Positions 18,194-25,278 of a DNA stretch of 64,000 bases are shown piece by piece. The stretch is from NCBI GenBank assembly GCA_938006335.1, contig CALLMF010000032.1, positions 1 through 64,000 of the forward strand. The letters run 5' to 3'. Made by a program: the position numbers and the translations under genes. The notes under the pieces are model-generated. The model worked only from the letters and a program-made list of their open reading frames with translations. It did not search any database and had not been told where the DNA came from. The stretch is from an uncultured Granulosicoccaceae bacterium. GTDB taxonomy: Bacteria > Pseudomonadota > Gammaproteobacteria > Granulosicoccales > Granulosicoccaceae. How positions within the stretch are numbered: the first letter of the stretch is position 1; each line of letters begins with the position of its first letter.

Positions 18194-18982
18194 TCAGTCT
18201 GCAGAGAATGCAGTCAGCACTTCGGCGATGTTGTTGCCGATAAGCTCAAGTGAAATCAGAAACAGCGCAATCTGCACGAGCAGAAAGAACCACTTCTCGG
18301 GCAATCGTTCAATCATGCTCTTTCCGACCACGGTGCCGACAGCGGCGATCGGTATCAACACGGCGCTGACCTTCAGCGTAGAGGCCGTGTACGGGTGCAA
18401 GTTGGAGTATGGAATGACCTTGGCCCAGTTGACTGCGGCGAACACGATGGTCGTGGTTCCTGCAAATATCATCTTGGGAAGCTTCTGCGGCAGCACGTAT
18501 ACCTGAAACGGAGGTGCGCCAGCATGGGACAGGAAGCTGGTCATGCCGGACAAGGTGCCCCAGAACATACCTTTCGTCACACTTGGCTGTGTCGGCGTCT
18601 TGTGCGCCGACTTCCTGAGCCACATGTGCAAACAGAAACTCACCCCCATCACCCCGATCAGCAAGGACACCATCTGATCGGGGATGACTGCTGCCAACGC
18701 CCAACCAAGTGCAACACCAAGCACACCTGCGGGAATCAGCACACGGATATTCTCAAGACTGTACTCACGCCGGTACAGCCAGACGCTCACCAGATCCGAC
18801 AGTATGTAGATGGGCAGTAACAACACCGCTGCCACCAACGGTGACAGATAGAGCGATAGCAGCGGCACGCTCAGCATGGCGATCGCTGGCATACCACCCT
18901 TGCCCAAGCCGACAAAGAACGCGGCAACACACAGCAGGGCGAGCAGGTGAGGCTCGCTTGTGAGGGAATCGATGGAGGGCAC
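18194..18982 (-). CDS. TSUP/TauE-SafE family permease
   Basis: A 262-residue inner membrane protein with about eight hydrophobic segments. The N-terminal repeat contains FFVGLGKGGMPAIAMLSVPLLSL and the C-terminal repeat GMTSFLSHAGAPPFQVYVLPQKL, both typical of TauE/SafE carriers that export or import sulfite, sulfonates or small organosulfur anions. It begins with GTG overlapping the TAG stop of the upstream regulator (TAGTG), implying translational coupling. It precedes the dehydratase by 24-87 bases depending on the start chosen there. Confidence 0.85.
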   Translation of the reverse strand: MPSIDSLTSEPHLLALLCVAAFFVGLGKGGMPAIAMLSVPLLSLYLSPLVAAVLLLPIYILSDLVSVWLYRREYSLENIRVLIPAGVLGVALGWALAAVIPDQMVSLLIGVMGVSFCLHMWLRKSAHKTPTQPSVTKGMFWGTLSGMTSFLSHAGAPPFQVYVLPQKLPKMIFAGTTTIVFAAVNWAKVIPYSNLHPYTASTLKVSAVLIPIAAVGTVVGKSMIERLPEKWFFLLVQIALFLISLELIGNNIAEVLTAFSAD

Positions 18983-19554
18983 TAGTGCTTGCCCCGTACC
19001 GTCGCCATGATCCGTCGCATGTCTGTGACGACACGAGCACGTGTGAGCCCGAGTTCACGTGCAACGTATCCGATGGATTGACCGCCACTAATCAAGCGCA
19101 GCATCTTTTGTTCACGCGCAGTCAGTTGCGCGCGTACGGTCTCGGGGACGTCGAGACGGCTAATCTCGCGTACAGGCGCCGGCCGACACTGCTCCCCATC
19201 CAGCAACAGGGTCAGAGACTCTACAAGCACGCTGGGCGGCGTCGACTTGACCACGACACCCACAGCACCGCTGGCCATGATGGTGTCGACGACCTCATCG
19301 TCCTGCTCATCGACAACACCGACCACTCGTGTGTTCGGGCGTTGGTCAACACAATCGACAATGGCAGATTCCGCAGCCTCGCACTCACAAGCACCAAGAT
19401 CCAGGAGCAGTACATCGCAGCAATCTGCCGCGACATCTATCTCGATATTCCTGGAAAGCGTTTCAAGCAGGCGCACGAACACACGCCGCAATATCGGACG
19501 CTCAGTGACGATGGCGACACGAAGGAATTCTGGAGGCTTGGCCATTCTGTCCAT
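18982..19554 (-). CDS. LuxR/NarL-type response regulator with degenerate receiver
   Basis: A 190-residue regulator. The N-terminal receiver keeps the phospho-acceptor Asp in VLLLDLG and the Lys in VVVKST, but the acidic pocket near residue 18 is replaced by TERP, so phosphorylation may be altered. The C-terminal LuxR-type helix-turn-helix is LTAREQKMLRLISGGQSIGYVARELGLTRARV, close to the family consensus. No partner histidine kinase is visible. It is the first gene of a leftward group with TSUP permease and B12 dehydratase. Confidence 0.8.
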   Translation of the reverse strand: MDRMAKPPEFLRVAIVTERPILRRVFVRLLETLSRNIEIDVAADCCDVLLLDLGACECEAAESAIVDCVDQRPNTRVVGVVDEQDDEVVDTIMASGAVGVVVKSTPPSVLVESLTLLLDGEQCRPAPVREISRLDVPETVRAQLTAREQKMLRLISGGQSIGYVARELGLTRARVVTDMRRIMATVRGKH

Positions 19555-19563
19555 GAACTAGAA

Positions 19564-19974
19564 CTACGCCTTGAAGGCCTCGGTAAGTTTCTCAAACGCC
19601 TGCTCGACAGGCAATCGCTCCATGAAACTCGCACCATAAAAGCCATGGCAAACCGTCGTGTTGTTCAGCACGAAGTCAGCATCATCAGGCATCGACACCC
19701 CACCGCCATGTACCAGCACGATCACATCTTCACGTACGCTTCTGGCTGCTGCCCATTCATCCAACAGCGCGGGCGACGCTTCGAGAGTAGTACCAGACTC
19801 GGTTCCTGATCCACCGCCCGTGGTCAAGCCAAGATGACACACGATGATATCTGCATCTGCCTCATCCCACTTGGCACAGAGCCCGGTGCCGGCTCCTCCA
19901 CTAATGATGGGCCCACCTCGATCAATCATTCCACGAAACTTCGTGAGCAGCTTCTGGCGAGCGAACTGGGGCAT
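19564..19974 (-). pseudogene. Internally deleted PEP-hydrolase family gene
   Basis: The frame encodes 136 residues with the exact ends of the phosphoenolpyruvate hydrolase-like (TIM-barrel) family: QFARQKLLTKFRGMIDRGGPII and GGGAGTGL-like start, and HLGLTTGG, DVIVLVHGGG and GFYGASFMERLP near the end. Family members are usually about 275 residues. Here GLCAKWDEA joins directly to DADIIVCH, so roughly 110-120 residues of the barrel are gone without a frame change. The ATG overlaps the stop of the preceding Tm-1 remnant (TGATG), as in intact operons of this kind. I infer a non-functional remnant. Confidence 0.78.
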
Positions 19975-20262
19975 CAGGCGCATCCTTTGATTACAGCGTT
20001 GTAGTGAGTCATGGCGACGTCGGCGAAGCCGGCATCACATCGAGAGAGCCACGGCCGGTTGGCATCCCAAGGTAACGACATCGGGCCCCTCAGGGTGATG
20101 CGCCGCCACGGTTTGCGGAGAGATATCTGCACCGGTGCAGTCACTCTTGATACCCACATCGACAAGCACGACGTCGACGCCTTGCGCCTGAATCAGCTGA
20201 CGGACGTAATTCAGCTCCTCGCCCTTGGTATCGACCGTGCCGATCAGATAGACCCTTGCCGT
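19974..20262 (-). pseudogene. Decayed Tm-1-like (UPF0261) gene with lost start codon
   Basis: On the minus strand an AGGAGG site precedes ACG GCA AGG GTC TAT, which encodes the family start (Met)-ARVYLIGTVDTKGEEL if ACG was once ATG. The frame continues for 75 codons (QAQGVDVVLVDVG, SPQTVAAHH) to a TGA at 20035. After a shift of frame, a short tail DAGFADVAMTHYNAVIKGC ends in TGA overlapping the next ATG. Tm-1-like proteins are around 400 residues, so most of the protein is missing. The usual partner gene, a PEP-hydrolase homologue, follows and is also deleted. Confidence 0.75.
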
Positions 20263-20371
20263 GCCCCCTCCTGCTGGAAATTGATTTTTTTCAATTATGC
20301 AAGGCGGCAGGACTTTTTGGGAAGTGGTTCGAGGAGGTATCTGGCGAATCAGTCAGCCGACTCCGGCGTCG

Positions 20372-20416
20372 GGCATCCGTCAGGTGATCAACGCCATTGG
20401 CCGTAACCACTCGTAA
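20372..20416 (+). pseudogene. 3' remnant of a mini-BON gene
   Basis: Fifteen codons ending in TAA (GIRQVINAIGRNHS) match the last codons of the four mini-BON genes 1.8 kb downstream (GIDQVINAIDSNNS). By hand alignment about 35 of 45 bases agree, including an unbroken 14-base run. No leader, signal peptide or upstream coding part is recognisable. A TAGGG-TTTT-CCCTA hairpin follows at 20431-20444. I read it as an old, diverged fifth copy. Confidence 0.5.
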
Positions 20417-20529
20417 GAACCCATCAACTATAGGGTTTTCCCTAATGGTCAGCTAAGCGTCTCTTGGATAATCTTGGGCTGAACCTCAGTATCCGGACAC
20501 TCGCGATGAGCCACACTGACGGACCCTAA

Positions 20530-21581
20530 ATTGCCGAAACCGACTATCGCTACCGGTTTGGCGACAACGAACAACCACCTGCGAGCATCCTGGACCGATC
20601 GATTACCGCGATTGATCACCTGCTGGCACAAGCGACAACGAGCGACGTCCCACTCGCGCAGGCTGAAGAAAACAATTCGCCCGATCTAGGAATAGTCGGT
20701 GCCGCCGCGCTGGGGACCCAACTTCCGTTGCCAGCGAACAGTGTCAACGGTACCGGCGCGGTCCAGGCGGACATTGCCGCCGACATTCTCGAAAACGTCG
20801 CCGGCGGCCAACCCCCTATCCGCCCCGAACTCGGGCGAGTTGGCGGGGTTTCGTGGTTTGTCATTGAAGGCACGCCATTTACCAGTGCTGCCGCCGACTC
20901 TATCGTGCTACCTGTCGAGATCGACGTCCCTCGAGGCGCGTCTGTCGTCGAATTCCGTGAGAGTGATCTGACGGCGTTGCTAGAGGCCGAACTGCCCGCC
21001 GCACGATCCCTTGCCGAAGCTCAGTACCGAGGCGATCGCGGCCTCTCCGTCGACGCCTTTCTGAACAGCCGTGCGCGGAACTCAATCGAGCGCAATGCTG
21101 CTCGTATGGCCGAGCGCGCGATGTAAGAAACGGTAGGCCAGACCGTCGCGGCCTCCGATTCGGGCATCGGGCGGGTAATCCTCGAGGGTAGCCAGTTTTA
21201 ACGCCAGGGCGACGGCGTAATCACGTTGACAAGCCAGGCGAGCAACGTCCGTATACAGGGCGGCACATCGGCTCTGCTGGATGCCATACGCACACATGGT
21301 GTTCGGGCTGAGCCTGAGGTCGTCGAAGCGGCAGAGCAACTCGCGCGGCAAGGCAAGATTGCGGGGCAGGTTGGCGGCTGGGCCGGGGCTGCAGGGACTG
21401 TTGCGGCATACAACGCCGTAACCGAACCGATTAATGCGGCCGGTCCCTGGCGTGGGTCGCGAACGGCATCGGCAATGTCGCCGCGGCGGGGGTCGGGTAC
21501 TGGGCGGGTTCCGAGATCGCCGAAACCGTCTACGAGCTCGTCATAGATGGCGACCCAATACAAGTGCCAGCAACACAGTGA
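20530..21581 (+). pseudogene. Decayed large-protein remnant, possibly toxin-like
   Basis: One frame runs open from 20530 to a TAA at 21124, continues with protein-like sequence to a second TAA near 21198, and continues again (GVITLTSQASNVRIQGG, then a Gly/Ala-rich helix AGQVGGWAGAAGTVAA). At about 21450 the sense moves to another frame after loss of one base (AWVANGIGNVAAAGVGYWAGSEIAE) and ends at TGA 21579-21581. Gly/Ala-rich helices of this kind precede the C-terminal domain in some polymorphic toxins, and the stop overlaps the next gene as in toxin-immunity pairs. No start codon or secretion signal is visible. The identity is inference only. Confidence 0.45.
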
Positions 21582-21967
21582 CAGAACACCACCCCTACGA
21601 ATGGGCTGTTGACGGCCCACCGATCGGTATCTGGAGAACCGCACTTGGTAGCGGATCCAATCTGATGTCCGACACACTGACAATCGTATCGGATGGTACC
21701 GGCTCGTTGACCACACAAAGCGCTCTGACCGGTGAGGAACACACTGCACTTGTCTGGCGCCACCTGGCAGCGGGTCACATGGAAATCGTCGCGTTTCAGG
21801 AGGGCGAATCTCCGAGCTATATCAGCGACGACATGTGGGAGCCCATCAGGTACAGGGCTGACTGGCAATCAGTTGACACCACCGAGCGAGAACCCGTTCT
21901 CAAGAATCGAGCACGCGATAACTTCTGGACCTTGAGTGGCGGGTTGCAGCTCGTAGGACGCGCGTAG
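21578..21967 (+). CDS. Small hypothetical protein, possible immunity-type partner
   Basis: A 129-residue soluble protein starting at GTG within a GTGA overlap with the preceding decayed gene. It reads as a compact beta-rich fold: IGIWRTALGSG, LTIVSDGTGSLTTQ, ALVWRHLAAGHMEIVAFQEG, with alternating strands and a Gly-x-Trp start reminiscent of lipocalin-like small proteins. It has no signal peptide or membrane segment. The coupling to a possible toxin remnant suggests an immunity role, but I recognise no named family. Confidence 0.5.
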   Translation: MTEHHPYEWAVDGPPIGIWRTALGSGSNLMSDTLTIVSDGTGSLTTQSALTGEEHTALVWRHLAAGHMEIVAFQEGESPSYISDDMWEPIRYRADWQSVDTTEREPVLKNRARDNFWTLSGGLQLVGRA

Positions 21968-22111
21968 GCTCGCGAGCCTGCATAGCCACTCGACCTTTCG
22001 GGCCAATCAGTCTCCGGAAAGAATCACTCCAACTTACATCCTTGTAAATCCGGGACAAAGCCCCGGCAAAGAGAGAGCCCGATACTGAATACATCGAAAC
22101 AACGCAACCAC

Positions 22112-22128
22112 GCGGGTTTCGAACCCGC
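22112..22128 (+). promoter_or_regulatory. Leader hairpin of mini-BON copy 1
   Basis: GCGGGTTTCGAACCCGC folds into a 7-bp stem with a TCG loop, 45 bases before the ATG. The same hairpin is unchanged at 22741-22757, 23400-23416 and 24024-24040. In sequence it resembles a tRNA T arm, but no other tRNA arms are present. Upstream at 22034-22047 the dyad TTACA-N4-TGTAA is shared by all four copies, and the element CCGATACT (possible -10 region) lies between the two. Confidence 0.6.
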
Positions 22129-22173
22129 CAGTTCAGTACCTCTCTCTCAACTCAACACAAGGAAAACATCAAC

Positions 22174-22443
22174 ATGAAAACTCTCAACATCGCCGCTGCT
22201 CTCGCTCTCGTATCTGCTACCGCTTTCGCCGCACCTGCCATGGCCGTCTCGAGCGGCAACGTCTACCAGGATGTGCAATCTGCAGTGTCAGGCTCTGGCC
22301 AGATCGGCGTCACCGTCGACGGAAACACCGCCACTCTCTTTGGCTATTCCGAGAAGACCGACGCACTTGCTGCAGAGCGCGCTGCCTTGAATGCACCGGG
22401 CATCGACCAGGTGATCAACAGCATTGATAGCAACAACTCCTGA
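22174..22443 (+). CDS. Secreted mini-BON protein, copy 1
   Basis: An 89-residue precursor. Residues 1-24 are a Sec signal peptide ending APAMA; the mature protein of about 65 residues starts VSSGNVYQDVQSAV. It carries the core of a BON domain: GVTVDGNTATLFGYSEKTDALAAER and a C-terminal GIDQVINSID, corresponding to the strand-strand-helix-strand of BON. BON domains bind phospholipid or act in envelope integrity and often occur in osmotically or stress-induced periplasmic proteins. A GGAAAA ribosome binding region precedes the ATG. This copy differs from the other three in a single residue (Ser for Ala in VINSID). Confidence 0.85.
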   Translation: MKTLNIAAALALVSATAFAAPAMAVSSGNVYQDVQSAVSGSGQIGVTVDGNTATLFGYSEKTDALAAERAALNAPGIDQVINSIDSNNS

Positions 22444-22466
22444 ACCTCAACTCAAGTACGTCGACC

Positions 22467-22500
22467 AGCGGCTGCGATTTATCGCAGCCGCTTTTCGTTT
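22467..22500 (+). terminator. Rho-independent terminator after mini-BON copy 1
   Basis: AGCGGCTGCGA and TCGCAGCCGCT form an 11-bp stem with a TTTA loop, followed by TTTCGTTT. It ends each unit, so each copy is probably its own transcript. Confidence 0.9.
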
Positions 22501-22534
22501 GGGGATCGCGAAAAATAATGGCAACGCACGACGT

Positions 22535-22552
22535 TGTTTCCACGCGGAAACA
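22535..22552. repeat. Palindrome A in mini-BON spacer
   Basis: TGTTTCCACGCGGAAACA has 7-base inverted arms around ACGC. Related palindromes occur at the same place in the next two spacers (23196-23213 and 23819-23836). The core resembles the ParB site TTCCACGTGGAA, but with an extra T/A pair. Confidence 0.55.
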
Positions 22553-22802
22553 GTTTTTCAGCGAAGACCATCGCAAACCTGGCCAGCGATACTGGTATCG
22601 CCATCAGTCGTTGCCTCGCCTCAGGCCAACCCACAGTGCTTCTTCTGAACAATTTGCGTGGCTTACACCGTTGTAAATCCACGCCAAACCGCTGGACAAG
22701 AAGCAACCCGATACTAGAACCATCGAAACAACGCAACCACGCGGGTTTCGAACCCGCCAGTTCAGTAACTCTCTCTCAACTCTACACAAGGAAAACATCA
22801 AC

Positions 22803-23072
22803 ATGAAAACTCTCAACATCGCCGCTGCTCTCGCTCTCGTATCTGCTACCGCTTTCGCCGCACCTGCCATGGCCGTCTCCAGCGGCAACGTCTACCAGGA
22901 TGTGCAATCTGCAGTGTCAGGCTCTGGCCAGATCGGCGTCACCGTTGACGGAAACACCGCGACTCTCTTCGGCTACTCCGAGAAGACCGACGCACTTGCT
23001 GCAGAGCGCGCTGCCTTGAATGCACCGGGCATCGACCAGGTGATCAACGCGATCGATAGCAACAACTCGTAA
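22803..23072 (+). CDS. Secreted mini-BON protein, copy 2
   Basis: The encoded 89-residue precursor is identical to copies 3 and 4. Differences from those copies at DNA level are few and mostly silent, which fits recent duplication or gene conversion with selection on the protein. Its leader contains the TTACA-CCGT-TGTAA dyad (22663-22676), the CCGATACT element and the leader hairpin (22741-22757), and it has its own terminator. Confidence 0.85.
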   Translation: MKTLNIAAALALVSATAFAAPAMAVSSGNVYQDVQSAVSGSGQIGVTVDGNTATLFGYSEKTDALAAERAALNAPGIDQVINAIDSNNS

Positions 23073-23094
23073 ACCTCCACTCAAGCACTACCCC

Positions 23095-23128
23095 AGCGGC
23101 TGCGATTTATCGTAGCCGCTTTTCGTTT
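23095..23128 (+). terminator. Rho-independent terminator after mini-BON copy 2
   Basis: The same 11-bp hairpin as in copy 1 with one change on the right arm (TCGTAGCCGCT, a G-T pair in RNA), followed by TTTCGTTT. Confidence 0.88.
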
Positions 23129-23195
23129 GGGGGATAGAAAACAAGCTTGCGGAGCTTGGTCAATTGACATCACGACGTCTGACGATGCCCCATCG

Positions 23196-23213
23196 TTTTT
23201 CCACGTGGAAACA
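23196..23213. repeat. Palindrome B in mini-BON spacer
   Basis: TTTCCACGTGGAAA is a perfect 14-base palindrome inside TTTTTCCACGTGGAAACA. Its central 12 bases equal the core of the gammaproteobacterial parS consensus, though the outer bases do not match it. Confidence 0.55.
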
Positions 23214-23461
23214 CATTGCTGTCAGAGGCGTCTCAAAGCTGGTTCACGCTACTGATTATCCCAACCAGCGGTCCGCTCGCTTCAGATCGATCGATTGCTT
23301 TTACTGGAGACATTGCGTGGCTTACACCGTTGTAAATCCACGCCAAACCGCTGGACAGGAAGCAACCCGATACTAGACACATCGAAACAACGCAACCACG
23401 CGGGTTTCGAACCCGCCAGTTCAGTACCTCTCTCTCAACTTAAATCAAGGAAAACATCAAC

Positions 23462-23731
23462 ATGAAAACTCTCAACATCGCCGCTGCTCTCGCCCTCGTA
23501 TCTGCTACCGCTTTCGCCGCACCTGCCATGGCAGTCTCCAGCGGCAACGTCTACCAGGATGTTCAGTCAGCAGTGTCGGGTTCAGGCCAGATTGGCGTCA
23601 CCGTTGACGGAAACACCGCCACTCTTTTCGGCTACTCCGAGAAGACTGATGCACTTGCTGCAGAGCGTGCTGCCTTGAACGCACCGGGCATCGACCAGGT
23701 GATCAACGCGATCGATAGCAACAACTCGTAA
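23462..23731 (+). CDS. Secreted mini-BON protein, copy 3
   Basis: Protein identical to copies 2 and 4. The gene has the most silent changes relative to copies 1 and 2, for example in the GQIGVT and ALAAER region. Leader dyad at 23322-23335, hairpin at 23400-23416, and its own terminator. The immediate upstream bases (CTTAAATCAAGG) differ slightly from the CTCAACACAAGG of copies 1 and 4. Confidence 0.85.
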   Translation: MKTLNIAAALALVSATAFAAPAMAVSSGNVYQDVQSAVSGSGQIGVTVDGNTATLFGYSEKTDALAAERAALNAPGIDQVINAIDSNNS

Positions 23732-23753
23732 TCCTCCACTCAAGCACTACCCA

Positions 23754-23786
23754 AGCGGCTGCGATTTATCGCAGCCGCTTTTCGTT
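23754..23786 (+). terminator. Rho-independent terminator after mini-BON copy 3
   Basis: AGCGGCTGCGA-TTTA-TCGCAGCCGCT followed by TTTCGTTT, as in copy 1. Confidence 0.9.
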
Positions 23787-23818
23787 TGGGGATAGCGAAA
23801 ATTGTCGACGCCCCACCG

Positions 23819-23836
23819 TGTTTCCACATGGAAACA
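23819..23836. repeat. Palindrome C in mini-BON spacer
   Basis: TGTTTCCA and TGGAAACA are perfect inverted arms around CA; the symmetry extends one further base on each side (GTG...CAC). Same position in the unit as palindromes A and B. Confidence 0.55.
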
Positions 23837-24085
23837 CTTTTCAGCGACCGCTATCGCAAACCGGGCCTACGGCACTGAGTTCCCAACCAGCATTTCGCGC
23901 CCCTCAGGCCAACCTGCTGTTCTTCTTCGGCGACATTGGCGTGGCTTACACCGTTGTAAATTCACGCCAAACCGCCGGACAAGAAGCAACCCGATACTAC
24001 TTACATCGAAACAACGCAACCACGCGGGTTTCGAACCCGCCAGTTCAGTACCTCTCTCTCAACTCAACACAAGGAAAACATCAAC

Positions 24086-24355
24086 ATGAAAACTCTCAAC
24101 ATCGCCGCTGCTCTCGCTCTCGTATCTGCTACTGCTTTCGCTGCTCCTGCCATGGCCGTCTCCAGCGGCAACGTCTACCAGGATGTTCAGTCCGCAGTGT
24201 CAGGCTCTGGTCAGATCGGCGTCACCGTTGACGGAAACACCGCCACTCTCTTCGGTTACTCCGAGAAGACCGACGCGCTTGCTGCAGAGCGCGCTGCCTT
24301 GAACGCGCCAGGCATCGACCAGGTGATCAACGCGATCGATAGCAACAACTCGTAA
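24086..24355 (+). CDS. Secreted mini-BON protein, copy 4
   Basis: Last gene of the array, with protein identical to copies 2 and 3. Leader dyad at 23946-23959, hairpin at 24024-24040, own terminator. The spacer after this copy has no clear palindrome, only a degenerate AAACA/GGGAAACA trace, so the array ends here. Confidence 0.85.
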   Translation: MKTLNIAAALALVSATAFAAPAMAVSSGNVYQDVQSAVSGSGQIGVTVDGNTATLFGYSEKTDALAAERAALNAPGIDQVINAIDSNNS

Positions 24356-24377
24356 ACCTCCACTCAAGTACTACCTC

Positions 24378-24411
24378 AGCGGCTGCGATTTATCGCAGCC
24401 GCTTTTTGTTT
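24378..24411 (+). terminator. Rho-independent terminator after mini-BON copy 4
   Basis: AGCGGCTGCGA-TTTA-TCGCAGCCGCT followed by TTTTGTTT. Confidence 0.9.
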
Positions 24412-24621
24412 GGGGATTAGAAATCCCCTGACAGAAACACACCACGGGAAACAGGCTGGACAATGACGCCAATCAGAAAGTGCCTCGTAGCCAACATCGG
24501 AGCAAGCGGACCGCTCACTACCCGATGATCATCCAACTGGTGTGTCGCGGGAATGCATCGGTTATGGTTGGTTTGAAGACCCTCCTTACTTTAAATCGAC
24601 CAGTTCCGGAGATCGACCAGG

Positions 24622-25239
24622 ATGGACATCACGCTACACCACTCACCCGGTGCCTGCTCAATGGCGACGTGCATATCATTGGAGGAAGCAGGTGCTGATT
24701 TTTCGGTCAACATCATCAGTCTGAAGAACAATGAGCAATCCTCTCCAGAGTACGTAGCGCTCAATCCCAAGAAGAAAGTGCCCTACCTGGTAGTCGACGG
24801 CCAAGGTTTGAGCGAGAACGTGGCCATCCAGACCTGGATTGCAGAAACATTCCCCGACGCAGGCTTGCTGCCTGCAGACCCTTGGGACCACAAGCGAGCG
24901 CTGTCCTACATGGGTTGGTTCGGCGCCGGGCTTCATCCCCACATGACCCGCCACTTCAAGCCAGGCTATTTCTGCGACCAACCCGAGGCGCATGCAAACA
25001 TCAAGGCCAAAGCCGAAGCGCTATACATGGATCAGCTGGAACTGATCGAAGCCGAGCTCACAGGGAAAACCTGGTTCTTCGATCACTACACGGTTTGTGA
25101 CTCATACTTCTTCTGGATCTACGATCGCGCGCTACGCGAGGGATTTGAATTGAGTCACCTTGAGTACAGCACTCAGCACAACGATCGTATGCGTATGCGT
25201 GAGAGTGTGGAGAAAACGCTGGCGCGCGTTGAAGGGTGA
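24622..25239 (+). CDS. Glutathione S-transferase family protein
   Basis: A 205-residue cytoplasmic GST. The N-terminal thioredoxin-like domain starts MDITLHHSPGACSMA, where the Cys at residue 12 matches the catalytic Cys of the bacterial beta class, and contains NPKKKVPYLVVDG with the cis-Pro that binds the glutathione backbone and GLSENVAI for the gamma-glutamyl contact. The C-terminal half is helical and contains WFFDHYTVCDSYFFWIYDRA, the N-capping box region. Likely role is conjugation or reduction with glutathione in stress defence. It is transcribed alone. Confidence 0.88.
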   Translation: MDITLHHSPGACSMATCISLEEAGADFSVNIISLKNNEQSSPEYVALNPKKKVPYLVVDGQGLSENVAIQTWIAETFPDAGLLPADPWDHKRALSYMGWFGAGLHPHMTRHFKPGYFCDQPEAHANIKAKAEALYMDQLELIEAELTGKTWFFDHYTVCDSYFFWIYDRALREGFELSHLEYSTQHNDRMRMRESVEKTLARVEG

Positions 25240-25278
25240 CAGCACTACAACGACGTGCTCAACCGCGTATACCCTATC

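Larger units (their letters stand above)
22034..24403 (+). repeat. Four-copy tandem array of mini-BON genes
   Basis: Four direct repeats with start codons at 22174, 22803, 23462 and 24086 (steps of 629, 659 and 624 bases). Each unit contains a conserved leader of 126 bases from TTACA-N4-TGTAA to the ATG, a 270-base gene and a terminator. Spacers of about 150-200 bases between units are much more diverged than genes and leaders. Confidence 0.9.

Noticed and set aside
22112..22128. T-arm-like sequence suggesting a tRNA gene in each mini-BON leader
   Set aside because: No acceptor, D or anticodon arm surrounds it, the loop is out of register with the T-loop consensus, and it occurs at a fixed distance before a protein start.
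23196..23213. True parS site
   Set aside because: The core matches but the outer bases differ from the consensus and the symmetric unit is 18 bases; kept only as parS-like.
22034..24403. CRISPR-like repeated region
   Set aside because: Repeats are about 630 bases with coding content; there are no short repeats or unique spacers of CRISPR length and no cas genes.
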